From Roseofilum reptotaenium CS-1145 (GTDB lineage: Bacteria; Cyanobacteriota; Cyanobacteriia; Cyanobacteriales; Desertifilaceae): a DNA stretch of 64,000 nt. The notes under the pieces were generated by a model that was not told the origin of the DNA, searched no databases, and worked only from the letters and a program-made list of their open reading frames with translations. Of the stretch, positions 35,572 through 44,507 are shown one piece after another. The DNA is taken from NCBI RefSeq assembly GCF_028330985.1, contig NZ_JAQMUE010000084.1, positions 62,001-126,000 on the forward strand, read 5' to 3'. A program made the translations under genes and the position numbers. Within the stretch, counting starts at the first letter, position 1, and each line of letters opens with the position of its first letter.

Positions 35572-35620
35572 GTTGTTGCGCTTTAGCGCTAGAATGTTCA
35601 AAGCGCTAAAGCGCAACAAC
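35572..35620. repeat. Perfect 19-bp inverted repeat with 11-base loop
   Basis: GTTGTTGCGCTTTAGCGCT at 35572-35590 is the exact reverse complement of 35602-35620, with loop AGAATGTTCAA. It lies 81 bases after the hemL stop and 17 bases before the ABC gene start. It should form a very stable hairpin in RNA. It has no T-run, so it may be a small mobile palindrome, a protein-binding site or an RNA control element for the ABC gene. Confidence 0.9.
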
Positions 35621-35636
35621 ATCCCTCCTTTAGCCA

Positions 35637-37436
35637 GTGTCCTTACGCTTTTTTTCTGTCCTCAGCAATACGCCTCGACTGTTGCGCTTAGTGTGGTCTG
35701 CGAGTCCCCGGTGGCTACTCTTGTCTTTGCTGACCACCCTGAGCGCTTCAGTATTACCTGCGATCCAGCTTTATATTGGTAAGCTGATTATCGATCGCAT
35801 CCTGAATGCCATTGGACTCCCGAGTTCTGAGTGGTCTCCCATCTTTATCTTGGTGTTTACGGTCTTTTTGCTGCATCTGTTGAGTGATAGCCTCAAGTCA
35901 TTATCGACTTATACTGCTCAAATTTTAGGCGATCGTTTTAATCTCTATGCCAGTCAACTGCTGCTTAAACAGGCAGTTTACTTGGATTTAGCCCATTACG
36001 AACTGCCCGAATTTTACGATTTGTTAAGCCGGGCCCAACAAAGCGGTAGCACTTATCCCGTTCGTGCCCTAACCTACTTCACCACCTTTGTCGGCCAAGG
36101 CCTGAAATTATTTGCCCTATTGGGCCTAATTATTAGCTTTAGTCCCCTGGCAACGGTTATATTGCTGCTCAGTGCCCTACCTGCATTTATGATTAGTGTC
36201 CAATTTTCAGGTCGGCGCTTTAGAGTCCTCCGCAAACAAACTCAGAGTGGTCGATTTGCCGATTATTTACAGCAAGTTTTAACCCATCAAGATTTTGTCA
36301 AAGAAATTCGTCTGTTTAATTTGAGCGATCACCTATTAAAGAAATGGCGAGAAATTCGCTGGAAATTCAATGCAGAAATAGAAGAAATGTCTCGCCAGCA
36401 AGTTGTTGCCTTGCTCAGTTCAACTCTGATTTCTAAACTGGGATTTTATTTGACCTATTTTTGGATTGTTGCGGCAACCCTGAGTGGTGAAATTACGATT
36501 GGTTCTTTGACGATGTATTCGGGGGCATTTCGTCAATCTCAAACGGCGATCCAAGGACTGCTCGAAGAAATTGCGAAATTATATGAAGTGAATCTGCATG
36601 TCAGTCAGTTTTTTGATTTTTTAGCTCTTCAACCTTATGTAACTAATCCCGAAAATGCCCAACCCTTTCCTTCTCCTTTGCACCAAGGATTAACGTTTAA
36701 AAATGTCAGCTTCACCTACTCAGGCGCGAGCAAGCACACCTTAAAAAATATTAATTTATCCATTGCACCACAGGAAAGTATTGCTTTAGTCGGTATGAAT
36801 GGAGCAGGGAAAACGACTTTACTCAAGCTGTTGACCCGGTTTTATGATGTCACATCTGGAGAGATTACGATTGATAATATTCCCATCACTCAATTAAATT
36901 TGAAGGAATTACGGCAGAATATTGGAGTGATTTTCCAAGACTTCGCTCGTTATCATTTGAGTGTCAGTGATAACATTGGGTTTGGTAATATTGACGAATA
37001 TGATAATCGCGATCGCATTCGCAAAGCCGGGATTGATTCTGGGGCGGATAACGTGATTCAAGGATTAGACCATGGGTATGACAGCTTGTTAGGAAAAATC
37101 TTTCCAGGAGGAAGTGAATTATCGGGGGGACAATGGCAAAAAGTGGGGTTGGCACGGGCGTTTATGACTCCTGCACAAATCCTGATTTTAGATGAACCGA
37201 CGGCTGCTTTAGATGCGATATCTGAATATGACCTCTTTCAGCGTTTCCGAAAATTGGCATCGGGTAAAATGACATTCTTGGTCAGTCATCGATTTTCTAC
37301 TGTACGCATGGCCGATCGCATCATTGTCCTTGAGCAGGGGTCAATTCGAGAAATGGGTAGCCATGAGGAACTGATGGATTTGAATGGCATGTATGCCCAG
37401 ATGTTTCGACTACAATCGTCTACCTATGAAATTTAG
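35637..37436 (+). CDS. ABC exporter, fused permease-ATPase
   Basis: A 599-residue half-transporter with six membrane segments in residues about 25-320 and an ATPase domain in the last 240. Walker A is GMNGAGKTT near residue 388, the Q-loop is GVIFQDFARY, the signature is LSGGQWQKVGLARAF near 507, and Walker B is ILILDEPTAALD. It would work as a homodimer exporting a lipid, peptide or metabolite; the substrate is unknown. The GTG start at 35637 lies directly behind the strong palindrome, which could control its translation. Confidence 0.88.
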   Translation: MSLRFFSVLSNTPRLLRLVWSASPRWLLLSLLTTLSASVLPAIQLYIGKLIIDRILNAIGLPSSEWSPIFILVFTVFLLHLLSDSLKSLSTYTAQILGDRFNLYASQLLLKQAVYLDLAHYELPEFYDLLSRAQQSGSTYPVRALTYFTTFVGQGLKLFALLGLIISFSPLATVILLLSALPAFMISVQFSGRRFRVLRKQTQSGRFADYLQQVLTHQDFVKEIRLFNLSDHLLKKWREIRWKFNAEIEEMSRQQVVALLSSTLISKLGFYLTYFWIVAATLSGEITIGSLTMYSGAFRQSQTAIQGLLEEIAKLYEVNLHVSQFFDFLALQPYVTNPENAQPFPSPLHQGLTFKNVSFTYSGASKHTLKNINLSIAPQESIALVGMNGAGKTTLLKLLTRFYDVTSGEITIDNIPITQLNLKELRQNIGVIFQDFARYHLSVSDNIGFGNIDEYDNRDRIRKAGIDSGADNVIQGLDHGYDSLLGKIFPGGSELSGGQWQKVGLARAFMTPAQILILDEPTAALDAISEYDLFQRFRKLASGKMTFLVSHRFSTVRMADRIIVLEQGSIREMGSHEELMDLNGMYAQMFRLQSSTYEI

Positions 37437-37580
37437 ACGCGAGTGCAATCAATTCCTTAGCGTTGGAGGGTCAATCAGGTCTAACAATTTTGAGCCGCAT
37501 TCTCTCTGAATGTTCTGCGAACTCAGGTTAAGATAGACAGAGCAAATTGAAGGCAACTATGAAAGGTAAAGGTTAACCTG

Positions 37581-38309
37581 ATGAGGAAATCCCTATTTCA
37601 GGGGTCAGGAAGTTGGTTGTTTTTCCTCACCCTGATTGCTGTATTAATGGCCTGGAACTGGCGACTGGTATTGGCAACCGGTTTAGGGATGACGATGATG
37701 GTGGTTCTCTATCGGATGCAATCCTGGAACTGGGAATGGCGATGGGCCCAAATGCGACGCTGGGTAACTGGGCCGAATCGTCAGTTGGCATTCGCGGTTA
37801 CGGGTGGTGGTGGGGTCACTTTAGTCACTTATATGGCGATCGCGGTCTGGATAGAGGCGGAAAATGGTTGGATAGCAGCCAGCCAAATTCTGGAAGGATT
37901 GGGCATCTTAGCCATTTTAGGACTGCTGGTGGGGCGATCGCTACTTTCCCAGTATAAGCAGCAAGAACTGGAGCTGGATCGGGTCTTGATGGATTTGACT
38001 CACCCCGAACCTCTACTACGGTTGTTGGCAGTGCGTCGGGTGAATCGGTTGCTCTATACTCGCTCTGGACAAAAAGAGTCGGAGATGATTTTTAATGCTC
38101 TGCGATTGATGCTCAGTCGCGAACAAGAACCGGTGGTGCGCGAGTCCCTTTTGCAGAGTCTGAAGGGAATGCAATCCCCTTTATCTATGGATCCCTCTGC
38201 TCGTCGCCCCCTGTCCATTCCCTTAAATCTAGAGTCTAAATCTTCACCGACCACACCCCCGTTAAAATATCCCCAGTCTCCTGAAATCCGTCGTCGCCAG
38301 TCTTTTTGA
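37581..38309 (+). CDS. Membrane protein with C-terminal HEAT-like part
   Basis: A 242-residue conserved cyanobacterial-type protein. Residues 10-45 hold a paired membrane region (FFLTLIAVLMAWNWRLVLAT, then LGMTMMVVLY), and residues 70-120 hold one or two further helices (ILGLLVGRSLL). The C-terminal 100 residues have a repeat-like PEPLLRLLAVRRVNRLLYT and EQEPVVRESLLQSL, similar to HEAT repeats. No function is assigned. The gene is 144 bases downstream of the ABC exporter and 117 upstream of pyk, all on the plus strand. Confidence 0.7.
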   Translation: MRKSLFQGSGSWLFFLTLIAVLMAWNWRLVLATGLGMTMMVVLYRMQSWNWEWRWAQMRRWVTGPNRQLAFAVTGGGGVTLVTYMAIAVWIEAENGWIAASQILEGLGILAILGLLVGRSLLSQYKQQELELDRVLMDLTHPEPLLRLLAVRRVNRLLYTRSGQKESEMIFNALRLMLSREQEPVVRESLLQSLKGMQSPLSMDPSARRPLSIPLNLESKSSPTTPPLKYPQSPEIRRRQSF

Positions 38310-38426
38310 CAGACGCTTCAACTGTTGTGGTCGAATCAAAAACCTATTCTAGGGATAGAAAACAAATGCGAATGGTAGCCGAATCGGACACACAATGGCT
38401 AGACTGAAACGATCCATTGGCCTAGG

Positions 38427-40229
38427 TTGCTCGGTACAATGAACAACGACTTCATCGTTGATAAACACTCCATGCGATCGCAGTATTCTCCCCGTCGAAC
38501 CAAGATTGTTGCTACCATTGGCCCAGCTACCAGCAGTGCAGACGTGCTTCGCCAGTTAATTTTAGCGGGAGCAACGACCCTCAGACTGAACTTTTCCCAC
38601 GGAACCCACGAGGATCATCAGCGCAATATCCGTCTGATCCGCCAAATCTCGTTTGAGCTGAATCGACCAGTGGGCATTTTACAAGATTTACAGGGCCCCA
38701 AGATCCGCTTGGGTAAATTCGAGCAAGGATCGGTGGTGCTGAAAAAAGGAGATCGCTTTACCTTAACGAGCGATCGCATCCTGGGCAAGCAAGATATTAG
38801 TTTTGTCAGCTACGATCGCCTGGCTGAAGAAGTACCTGTTGGCTCAACCATTCTCCTTGACGATGGTCGGGTAGAAATGAAAGTGGAAGAGATCGATCAA
38901 AAAACTGAACAACTCCACTGTCGCGTCACCGTTCCTGGAACCCTCTCCAATAACAAAGGGGTGAACTTTCCGGGGGTTTATCTCTCCGTAAAAGCGTTAA
39001 CCGATAAAGACCGGGTCGATCTGGCCTTTGGTTTAGATCAAGGGGTAGACTGGATAGCGCTCTCCTTTGTCCGTAACCCCCAAGATGTTCTGGAAATTAA
39101 GGAAATTATCTCCAATGCGGGCAAACAAGTGCCGGTGATCGTCAAAATCGAAAAACATGAGGCGATCGAACAAATGGACCCAATTCTGAGCCTATCCGAT
39201 GGCGTGATGGTGGCTCGTGGAGATCTGGGGGTAGAAGTCCCTGCCGAAGATGTACCCATGCTGCAAAAACGCCTGATTGCCACCGCTAACCGTCTCGGTA
39301 TTCCCGTCATTACCGCAACCCAAATGCTCGATAGCATGGTTAACTCTCCCCGCGCCACCCGTGCAGAAATTTCCGATGTTGCCAACGCCATCTTAGATGG
39401 AACTGATGCGGTGATGCTCTCGAATGAAACTGCGGTGGGTAAATTTCCTGTGGAAGCTGTGGCTACGATGGCGCGCATTGCCCAACGGATCGAAAAGGAA
39501 CCCCATACCCGCAACGCAGAGACCCAAGGTCGTCAGTCCATTCCCAGTGCCATTTCCAAAGGGGTCAGTCGGATTGCGGAACAGCTCAATGCAGCCGCCA
39601 TTATGACTCTGACTAAAACTGGAGCAACAGCCCGTAATGTATCTAAATTCCGTCCCGAGCCTCCTATTTTAGCGATTACTCCGCAAGTTTCTGTGGCGCG
39701 GCGATTGCAGTTGGTTTGGGGAGTGGACACCCTCTTGGTGCTAGATTTACCTTCGATGAATCAGACCTTTCAAGCCGCCATTAATGCAGCCCAAGAGCAA
39801 CATTTACTCCAGGAAGGGGATTTAGTTGTGATGACGGCGGGAACGTTAACTGGCGTTTCGGGTTCAACGGATTTGATTAAAGTCCAAATCGTTACGGCTG
39901 TTCTAGGTACAGGAACAGGTATTGGTCAAGGATTAGTTAGCGGTCGAGCTAGAATTGCCCAAAATGGGTTAGAGGCTACTCATTTTCATCCCGGTGATAT
40001 CTTAGTTGCTCCAGAAACCGGAGCTGATTTTATTGAAGCAATTCGTAAAGCCGGGGGAATTATTGTGGAAATGGATAGTACCACTTGCCATGCCGCGATT
40101 ATTGGTTTGCGCCTAGGTATTCCAGTTATTGTGGGCGTTGATCGAGCCACACAGGTCATCCGCGATGGAGAATTTGTGACCTTGGATATGGCACGAGGTT
40201 TGGTCTATTCTGGGTCATCGAGAATGTAA
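38427..40229 (+). CDS. pyk: Pyruvate kinase with C-terminal PEP-mobile domain
   Basis: A 600-residue enzyme converting phosphoenolpyruvate and ADP to pyruvate and ATP. Catalytic-domain motifs are TKIVATIGPATS, LRLNFSHGTHEDH, IVKIEKHEAIEQMD, VMVARGDLGVEVP and the substrate loop MLDSMVNSPRATRAE. The last 80 residues form an extra phosphohistidine-type domain, EMDSTTCHAAIIGLRLGIPV, as seen in PEP synthases; many cyanobacterial Pyk2-type enzymes carry it. The start is uncertain: TTG at 38427, ATG at 38439 or ATG at 38472. Confidence 0.95.
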   Translation: MLGTMNNDFIVDKHSMRSQYSPRRTKIVATIGPATSSADVLRQLILAGATTLRLNFSHGTHEDHQRNIRLIRQISFELNRPVGILQDLQGPKIRLGKFEQGSVVLKKGDRFTLTSDRILGKQDISFVSYDRLAEEVPVGSTILLDDGRVEMKVEEIDQKTEQLHCRVTVPGTLSNNKGVNFPGVYLSVKALTDKDRVDLAFGLDQGVDWIALSFVRNPQDVLEIKEIISNAGKQVPVIVKIEKHEAIEQMDPILSLSDGVMVARGDLGVEVPAEDVPMLQKRLIATANRLGIPVITATQMLDSMVNSPRATRAEISDVANAILDGTDAVMLSNETAVGKFPVEAVATMARIAQRIEKEPHTRNAETQGRQSIPSAISKGVSRIAEQLNAAAIMTLTKTGATARNVSKFRPEPPILAITPQVSVARRLQLVWGVDTLLVLDLPSMNQTFQAAINAAQEQHLLQEGDLVVMTAGTLTGVSGSTDLIKVQIVTAVLGTGTGIGQGLVSGRARIAQNGLEATHFHPGDILVAPETGADFIEAIRKAGGIIVEMDSTTCHAAIIGLRLGIPVIVGVDRATQVIRDGEFVTLDMARGLVYSGSSRM

Positions 40230-40241
40230 AAAATGTGTACA

Positions 40242-40269
40242 GTAGAGACAACGCACGCCTTGTCTCTAC
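40242..40269 (+). terminator. Hairpin GTAGAGACAA...TTGTCTCTAC after pyk
   Basis: Ten-base perfect arms surround an eight-base loop, 12 bases after the pyk stop. The GTAGAGAC palindrome is a common dispersed cyanobacterial repeat and may serve here as terminator. Confidence 0.5.
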
Positions 40270-40458
40270 CATAGTATTGGGCGTTAGCGGGGCTTTCCGT
40301 AGGAGTTGCCTGAATTTACAGTTGGTGAGGGCGGGTTTACCTCATTAATTTGTTAGTGTCCTAGATATTGGCATAACCTGCCCCTACGAATTAATCAATA
40401 ATTCCCCATTTCCCATTCCTACACTAATACTGAGTTTCACAATTTTTAAGAAATAATT

Positions 40459-41355
40459 ATGACTCGTTTTGTCCACGACCAGTTTGCTAAAGAATATCTC
40501 CAAGAGTTGCTCAAACCTTTTGGAGAAGTGAAAATCAGTTTAGATGTGGTCTCAGAGGTTCGCGAAATAGATGTGTTTTTTATGCCATCTTCTCCGAATC
40601 CCGAAGGAATAGCTCAATTGGGACTATTGGCAACTCTAAGCCAAGTGCCAACGGTATTTGAACCTTTTCGGAATCCAGTTCAAGCAGAGGACATCCGCAG
40701 TTGTCTAGGGAAAACTTGGGATTTGGAGGCTCAACTGAGGCGTAAAGCGAACCGGGAAGAGACGGAATTTGGCGATCGCCAGATTCCCCAATTATGGATT
40801 TTATCTCCAACAGTTTCGGAAGACCTGTTAAGGAGCTTTGCGGCTTTCCCTGCACCGGAAAATTATCCCCCAGGGATCTATCCCTTGGCATCAGGGTTTA
40901 AAGCGGGAATTGTGGTGATTCATCAACTCGACAAGAGTCCAGAAACCTTGTGGTTAAGACTGTTGGGAAGGGGGAGAGTTCAAAAAGAGGCGATCGCAGA
41001 ACTGAAAGCTTTGCCGGAAGTTCATCCTTTTAGAGGAAAGACGCTAGAATTGCTTTACGGGTTATTGACCCTATTAGAAAAACGTCAAGATTTAGATCGC
41101 GGCGATCGGGAGTTAATGATGGAACTAACAACCGTTTTTTTACAACGATTAGAAAGGGACGTAGAAGCAGCGACTCAACGAGGAGAGCGGATGATGGTAG
41201 AGAGCATGTTGCAAGTGAAGTTTGGGGAAATTGACGATCGCCTAGCCCAAATTATCGATCCTCTGATTGAGCGATCGCCTTTGGAGAGAACAGAAGCCAT
41301 TATGAAGTTATCTCGGCAAGAGTTACTCGATCGCTTCGCGGGGAGTCGGGAGTAG
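40459..41355 (+). CDS. Hypothetical protein, PD-(D/E)XK/Rpn-like cyanobacterial family
   Basis: A 298-residue protein. The opening FAKEYLQELLKPFGEVKISL and EVREIDVFFMPSS matches a cyanobacterial family of Rpn/PDDEXK-transposase-like proteins in which Glu/Asp residues of the core are partly kept. Middle segments include QIPQLWILSPTVSEDLL. The C-terminal LMMELTTVFLQRL and FGEIDDRLAQIIDPLI differ from the DUF4351 end seen in many relatives. Function unknown; such proteins are multi-copy and frequently decayed. A hairpin (41389-41418) follows. Confidence 0.65.
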   Translation: MTRFVHDQFAKEYLQELLKPFGEVKISLDVVSEVREIDVFFMPSSPNPEGIAQLGLLATLSQVPTVFEPFRNPVQAEDIRSCLGKTWDLEAQLRRKANREETEFGDRQIPQLWILSPTVSEDLLRSFAAFPAPENYPPGIYPLASGFKAGIVVIHQLDKSPETLWLRLLGRGRVQKEAIAELKALPEVHPFRGKTLELLYGLLTLLEKRQDLDRGDRELMMELTTVFLQRLERDVEAATQRGERMMVESMLQVKFGEIDDRLAQIIDPLIERSPLERTEAIMKLSRQELLDRFAGSRE

Positions 41356-41376
41356 GCAGTGGGGAGTCGGGAGTCG
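41343..41376. repeat. Short tandem repeat (GGGGAGTCGGGAGTC type)
   Basis: The unit GGGAGTCG and its variants recur three to four times immediately after the preceding stop codon. It is another heptamer/octamer-type tandem repeat. Confidence 0.6.
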
Positions 41377-41388
41377 TTGCGATCGCCA

Positions 41389-41418
41389 TGTAGGGGTGAT
41401 CCATGAATCACCCCTACA
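41389..41418. terminator. Hairpin TGTAGGGGTGAT...ATCACCCCTACA
   Basis: Perfect 12-base arms (41389-41400 with 41407-41418) around a six-base loop, between two convergent genes. It probably terminates transcription from both sides. It belongs to the TAGGGG-type palindromes dispersed in this window. Confidence 0.6.
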
Positions 41419-41494
41419 TTCAGTCGTAGGCTGGGTTTCCGCAATAATTTTTAATTGATATATCGATCCTTTGAGAGATCCTCTCAAGAACACT

Positions 41495-42634
41495 TTACCG
41501 CCCCAAGAGCTGTAAACAAAAGAAGATAACTAAGCCAAGCCAAATCCAGTTTATTAGTTTAGGGGTGGGCGCTTGAGTTTTTTTTGGGGATAATTTATGC
41601 TGAAATGGTTTAATTGGGTTGGCAACAGGAGGAAAGATATCAACGCCTAGAGTATTCGCTCTCTCACACCAGTAGCACCGACCAAAAGTACCACTATAAA
41701 TATGGTTAGTGACTTGGCTACAGGATTTTAAGTGCTTAATTGCTGAGGTTAATGCGTCAAACCATTCACCTGGAGACGGTCTAGAACTGGGCGATTGATA
41801 GCCATCATTGAAACACTTTAAAAATAATCTTTTAAGTTCTGGATGCAAAATATCTAAAGGCATTCCAATTCGACTAAGCTGCATCTCACCACTTTGACTA
41901 TAAGGCCATAAATTTTGGCTCACTGATTCATCTTGACCGGGTGGATCTCCCGTTCCTTTCCACTTTCCTTGAAAGGGATGAGAGCCAAACAAAAGATAAT
42001 AAATAATGATCCCTAGACGAAAACGGTCATGAAATCTAGTCTGAGTTAAATTTCTCAGATCCTTACCAATTAATTCGGGTGGATTAAATCCTTCTGAACC
42101 CACTGAGCAACGATACACTTTTCCCGTTTGAGAAACTTTAACTTGAAAAGAATCTGTATCAATGATAGAAACTAAACCCAAAGCTGTCACCAGTATGTTT
42201 TGAGTCTTCATATCTCCAACTACATAGCCTTTCTGATGGATAGCTTCCATGGCTGATGCCAGATTTAGTGCCGTTATATGTAAGCAATACCAGTTAAACT
42301 TAGGACTTTTGTTCTGACGATATTTTGCATTATAAACAAAAAGAAGCTGTTGAGAATCTGGAATTTCAGGCATTAAAAAGCCGACACATTTATTTTTCGA
42401 GTAAACTAAATCAGTTGGCCAAGCGATCGAAATATGATTTTGACTTTTTGTGGGATTATCTGGTGGATTCGCTATCATAGCTTTTAATTTTTCTGTCGCT
42501 TCATTCGTTGGAGAATGATAAATTTTAGCTAAACAACCACTTCTATTAGTTCTCCAAACGGTTCCTTCCCCACCACTAGATCGCTTTTCAATCAGAGAAA
42601 TAGCCTGTCCTTTACTGTTACGATAGTCAGCCAT
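41495..42634 (-). CDS. Protein-kinase-like protein with C-terminal membrane anchor
   Basis: A 379-residue protein. Residues about 1-280 look like a divergent protein kinase: a glycine-rich loop in SSGGEGTVWRT, the lysine in CLAKIYH, a catalytic-loop-like GYVVGDMKTQNILV (Asp and Asn kept), and a DFG-like IDTDSF. The hydrophobic C-terminus (LINWIWLGLVIFFCLQLL) is a tail anchor, and a CYWC pair precedes it. This kind of kinase is encoded with a PP2C phosphatase and a VWA protein in the 'TerY-P' style triads described by comparative genomics. It lies third in that order here and is on the minus strand. Confidence 0.82.
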   Translation of the reverse strand: MADYRNSKGQAISLIEKRSSGGEGTVWRTNRSGCLAKIYHSPTNEATEKLKAMIANPPDNPTKSQNHISIAWPTDLVYSKNKCVGFLMPEIPDSQQLLFVYNAKYRQNKSPKFNWYCLHITALNLASAMEAIHQKGYVVGDMKTQNILVTALGLVSIIDTDSFQVKVSQTGKVYRCSVGSEGFNPPELIGKDLRNLTQTRFHDRFRLGIIIYYLLFGSHPFQGKWKGTGDPPGQDESVSQNLWPYSQSGEMQLSRIGMPLDILHPELKRLFLKCFNDGYQSPSSRPSPGEWFDALTSAIKHLKSCSQVTNHIYSGTFGRCYWCERANTLGVDIFPPVANPIKPFQHKLSPKKTQAPTPKLINWIWLGLVIFFCLQLLGR

Positions 42635-42730
42635 TGTTTTATTTTAACTACTAAAAAATACCAAGATATCCAAAGAATTATCGAACAAGCACCTCCACAA
42701 CGGATTTTTTGTTTCTCTCTTCGAGAAGTA

Positions 42731-43600
42731 TTAGATCCCAAGATAAGTTATTGGTGGATCTGTTTTTGCATCTTCTGTCTCGGTTTTATCCGTACTTATT
42801 ATTGTCTTATCATAGACACAAACCAACATTGTTTTATCATCATCTGTTCTATCATTAACTTCAGTGGAGTTGAGCCATTCCTTTACGGATTCTTCTTCTT
42901 TTTCGCATGTTTCTTGTTCTAGCCCTTTCTCAAAAGGTTCAAAAAAACTAGCAGAAGGATGCCAGGTTCGAGTATTAATAGATAACCGTTCTAATCCATC
43001 CGTTGAAGCACAAATAAAATAGTAGTTTCCATCAGATAGAACCTTGACTTGCATATCTTCCATGGCATATTTTGATGTCACAAATGTAGTTTGATTAGCA
43101 TATTCTCCTTTAGTGGGTTTAAACAAAAGCTGATAATCAGAGTTTTCCGAGCGAGCGACGATAAAACCATCTCCTATTTGCATTCCTGCTATCCAATCAC
43201 GCGTGGCAATAAATAACAGCAAAGTACAAGACAAATTCTTTAAGGAATAGTCTGGATTATCTTTTTTATTATCTTTTACTTTCTCTTCTAGCTTTCTAAC
43301 AACTTGATTGAAAGCGGTAGTAAAAACCCTTTCAGCCATTTGATCGGCAATAGGTTCTTGTACATTATGACCCTTGCTTATATGGATACCTAACCATTTT
43401 TGTAAGCTCTCCAGTGCTGATTGAACAGCTAACTGAGAGCCAATATCTGAGTATTTTGCACTGCCTGCACCATCAGAAACCGCACCTATAATGATATCTT
43501 CCTCTTCAAGAACTACAAAGTTTCCATAGTCTTGACAGGGGAGTTGGTTTCGTGTGTGACTGGTTCCAGTTGCAGAAGCGGCGATCGCCTTCCAAACCAT
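42731..43600 (-). CDS. PP2C-type serine/threonine phosphatase
   Basis: A 289-residue phosphatase of the PPM family. Residues 5-235 carry SATGTSHTRNQLPCQDYGNF and the metal-binding GAVSDGAGSAKYSDIGSQLA, with IAGMQIGDGFIVAR and ICASTDGLERL later. It would reverse the action of the neighbouring kinase. It is 96 bases upstream of the kinase gene and 25 bases downstream of the VWA gene, so all three are one operon. Confidence 0.87.
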   Translation of the reverse strand: MVWKAIAASATGTSHTRNQLPCQDYGNFVVLEEEDIIIGAVSDGAGSAKYSDIGSQLAVQSALESLQKWLGIHISKGHNVQEPIADQMAERVFTTAFNQVVRKLEEKVKDNKKDNPDYSLKNLSCTLLLFIATRDWIAGMQIGDGFIVARSENSDYQLLFKPTKGEYANQTTFVTSKYAMEDMQVKVLSDGNYYFICASTDGLERLSINTRTWHPSASFFEPFEKGLEQETCEKEEESVKEWLNSTEVNDRTDDDKTMLVCVYDKTIISTDKTETEDAKTDPPITYLGI

Positions 43601-43625
43601 AAGTTATCCTTAAATTGTAAAAATC

Positions 43626-44285
43626 TCAGCTAGATACCTGACCCCATCCAGGGGCAGACAATGTAATCTGTGCTCCACCCGGTTTACTATGAGAAACTCG
43701 TTCTAGAGAAGCACTCAACCACTCAAACATCGATTTGAAATCTAATCCATTTAAAAGCACAGGCGGACGTCCGGGAGGGGCAATTTGAGCCAGCGTTTGC
43801 ATATCTGCGTCCTCTACGCCCACAGCGAAAAACATGATTTTTTTCTCATCCTCAGATTGCCGGACTCGGTTGGCAGCATTTTCCCAATCATCAGTCGGCG
43901 AACCATCTGTAACGAGGAAAACCCAAGGACGATAGTATTGAATGCCATTGTCTTTGTAGGTTTGTTTCCGGTCTTCGAGGATATCTAGGGCATACTCAAT
44001 TGCCGATCCCATTGGAGTAAGCTCTTCTGCTTGAAGTTGTGGTGGGGAAAATTGGTCAATGGTGACAAAATCCTGGCGCATGACCACAGGGCCAAATGAA
44101 ATAATCGCTATTTCTACTCTCAAAGAGGCTAGTGTATCTTGTTCAACGGCTTGCTTAAAGGTTTTTAAGCCTGAATTTAACTCCTGAATGGGCCGACCAG
44201 ACATAGAGCCAGAGTTATCAAGCAATAAAACGACTGGGCAACGTGGCTCTGGATTATCAACAAATTCCGGTTTTCCTACAGGCAT
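43626..44285 (-). CDS. VWA-domain protein (TerY type)
   Basis: A 219-residue protein that is one von Willebrand factor A domain. The metal-ion-dependent adhesion site shows DNSGSMSG (DxSxS) near residue 24 and a later TDGSPTDDWE. It is first in the VWA-phosphatase-kinase operon, as in TerY-P-type triads. The protein would bind a partner through the metal site, controlled by phosphorylation. ATG at 44285. Confidence 0.88.
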   Translation of the reverse strand: MPVGKPEFVDNPEPRCPVVLLLDNSGSMSGRPIQELNSGLKTFKQAVEQDTLASLRVEIAIISFGPVVMRQDFVTIDQFSPPQLQAEELTPMGSAIEYALDILEDRKQTYKDNGIQYYRPWVFLVTDGSPTDDWENAANRVRQSEDEKKIMFFAVGVEDADMQTLAQIAPPGRPPVLLNGLDFKSMFEWLSASLERVSHSKPGGAQITLSAPGWGQVSS

Positions 44286-44507
44286 TTGACATTCCTCATT
44301 GAGTCAATTAACTTGAAGTCATGGTCAAAGGCTGACTAGCTACGTTAGAGTGCACAATTTTCAAATGCACTAGACAGCCGAATCTAGACTGAATCGGTTA
44401 CTGTATGTGATTTTCCTTCATAATACCCTGACCGATCTCAGGACTTTGCTGATGGGCATCAGGATTTGTGTTAGAATTCCATCAGGAATTTACAGGGTAC
44501 TGAGACT

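Noticed and set aside
35573-35782. 69-codon frame through the 19-base palindrome
   Set aside because: It overlaps the ABC exporter start in another frame and consists partly of the palindrome.
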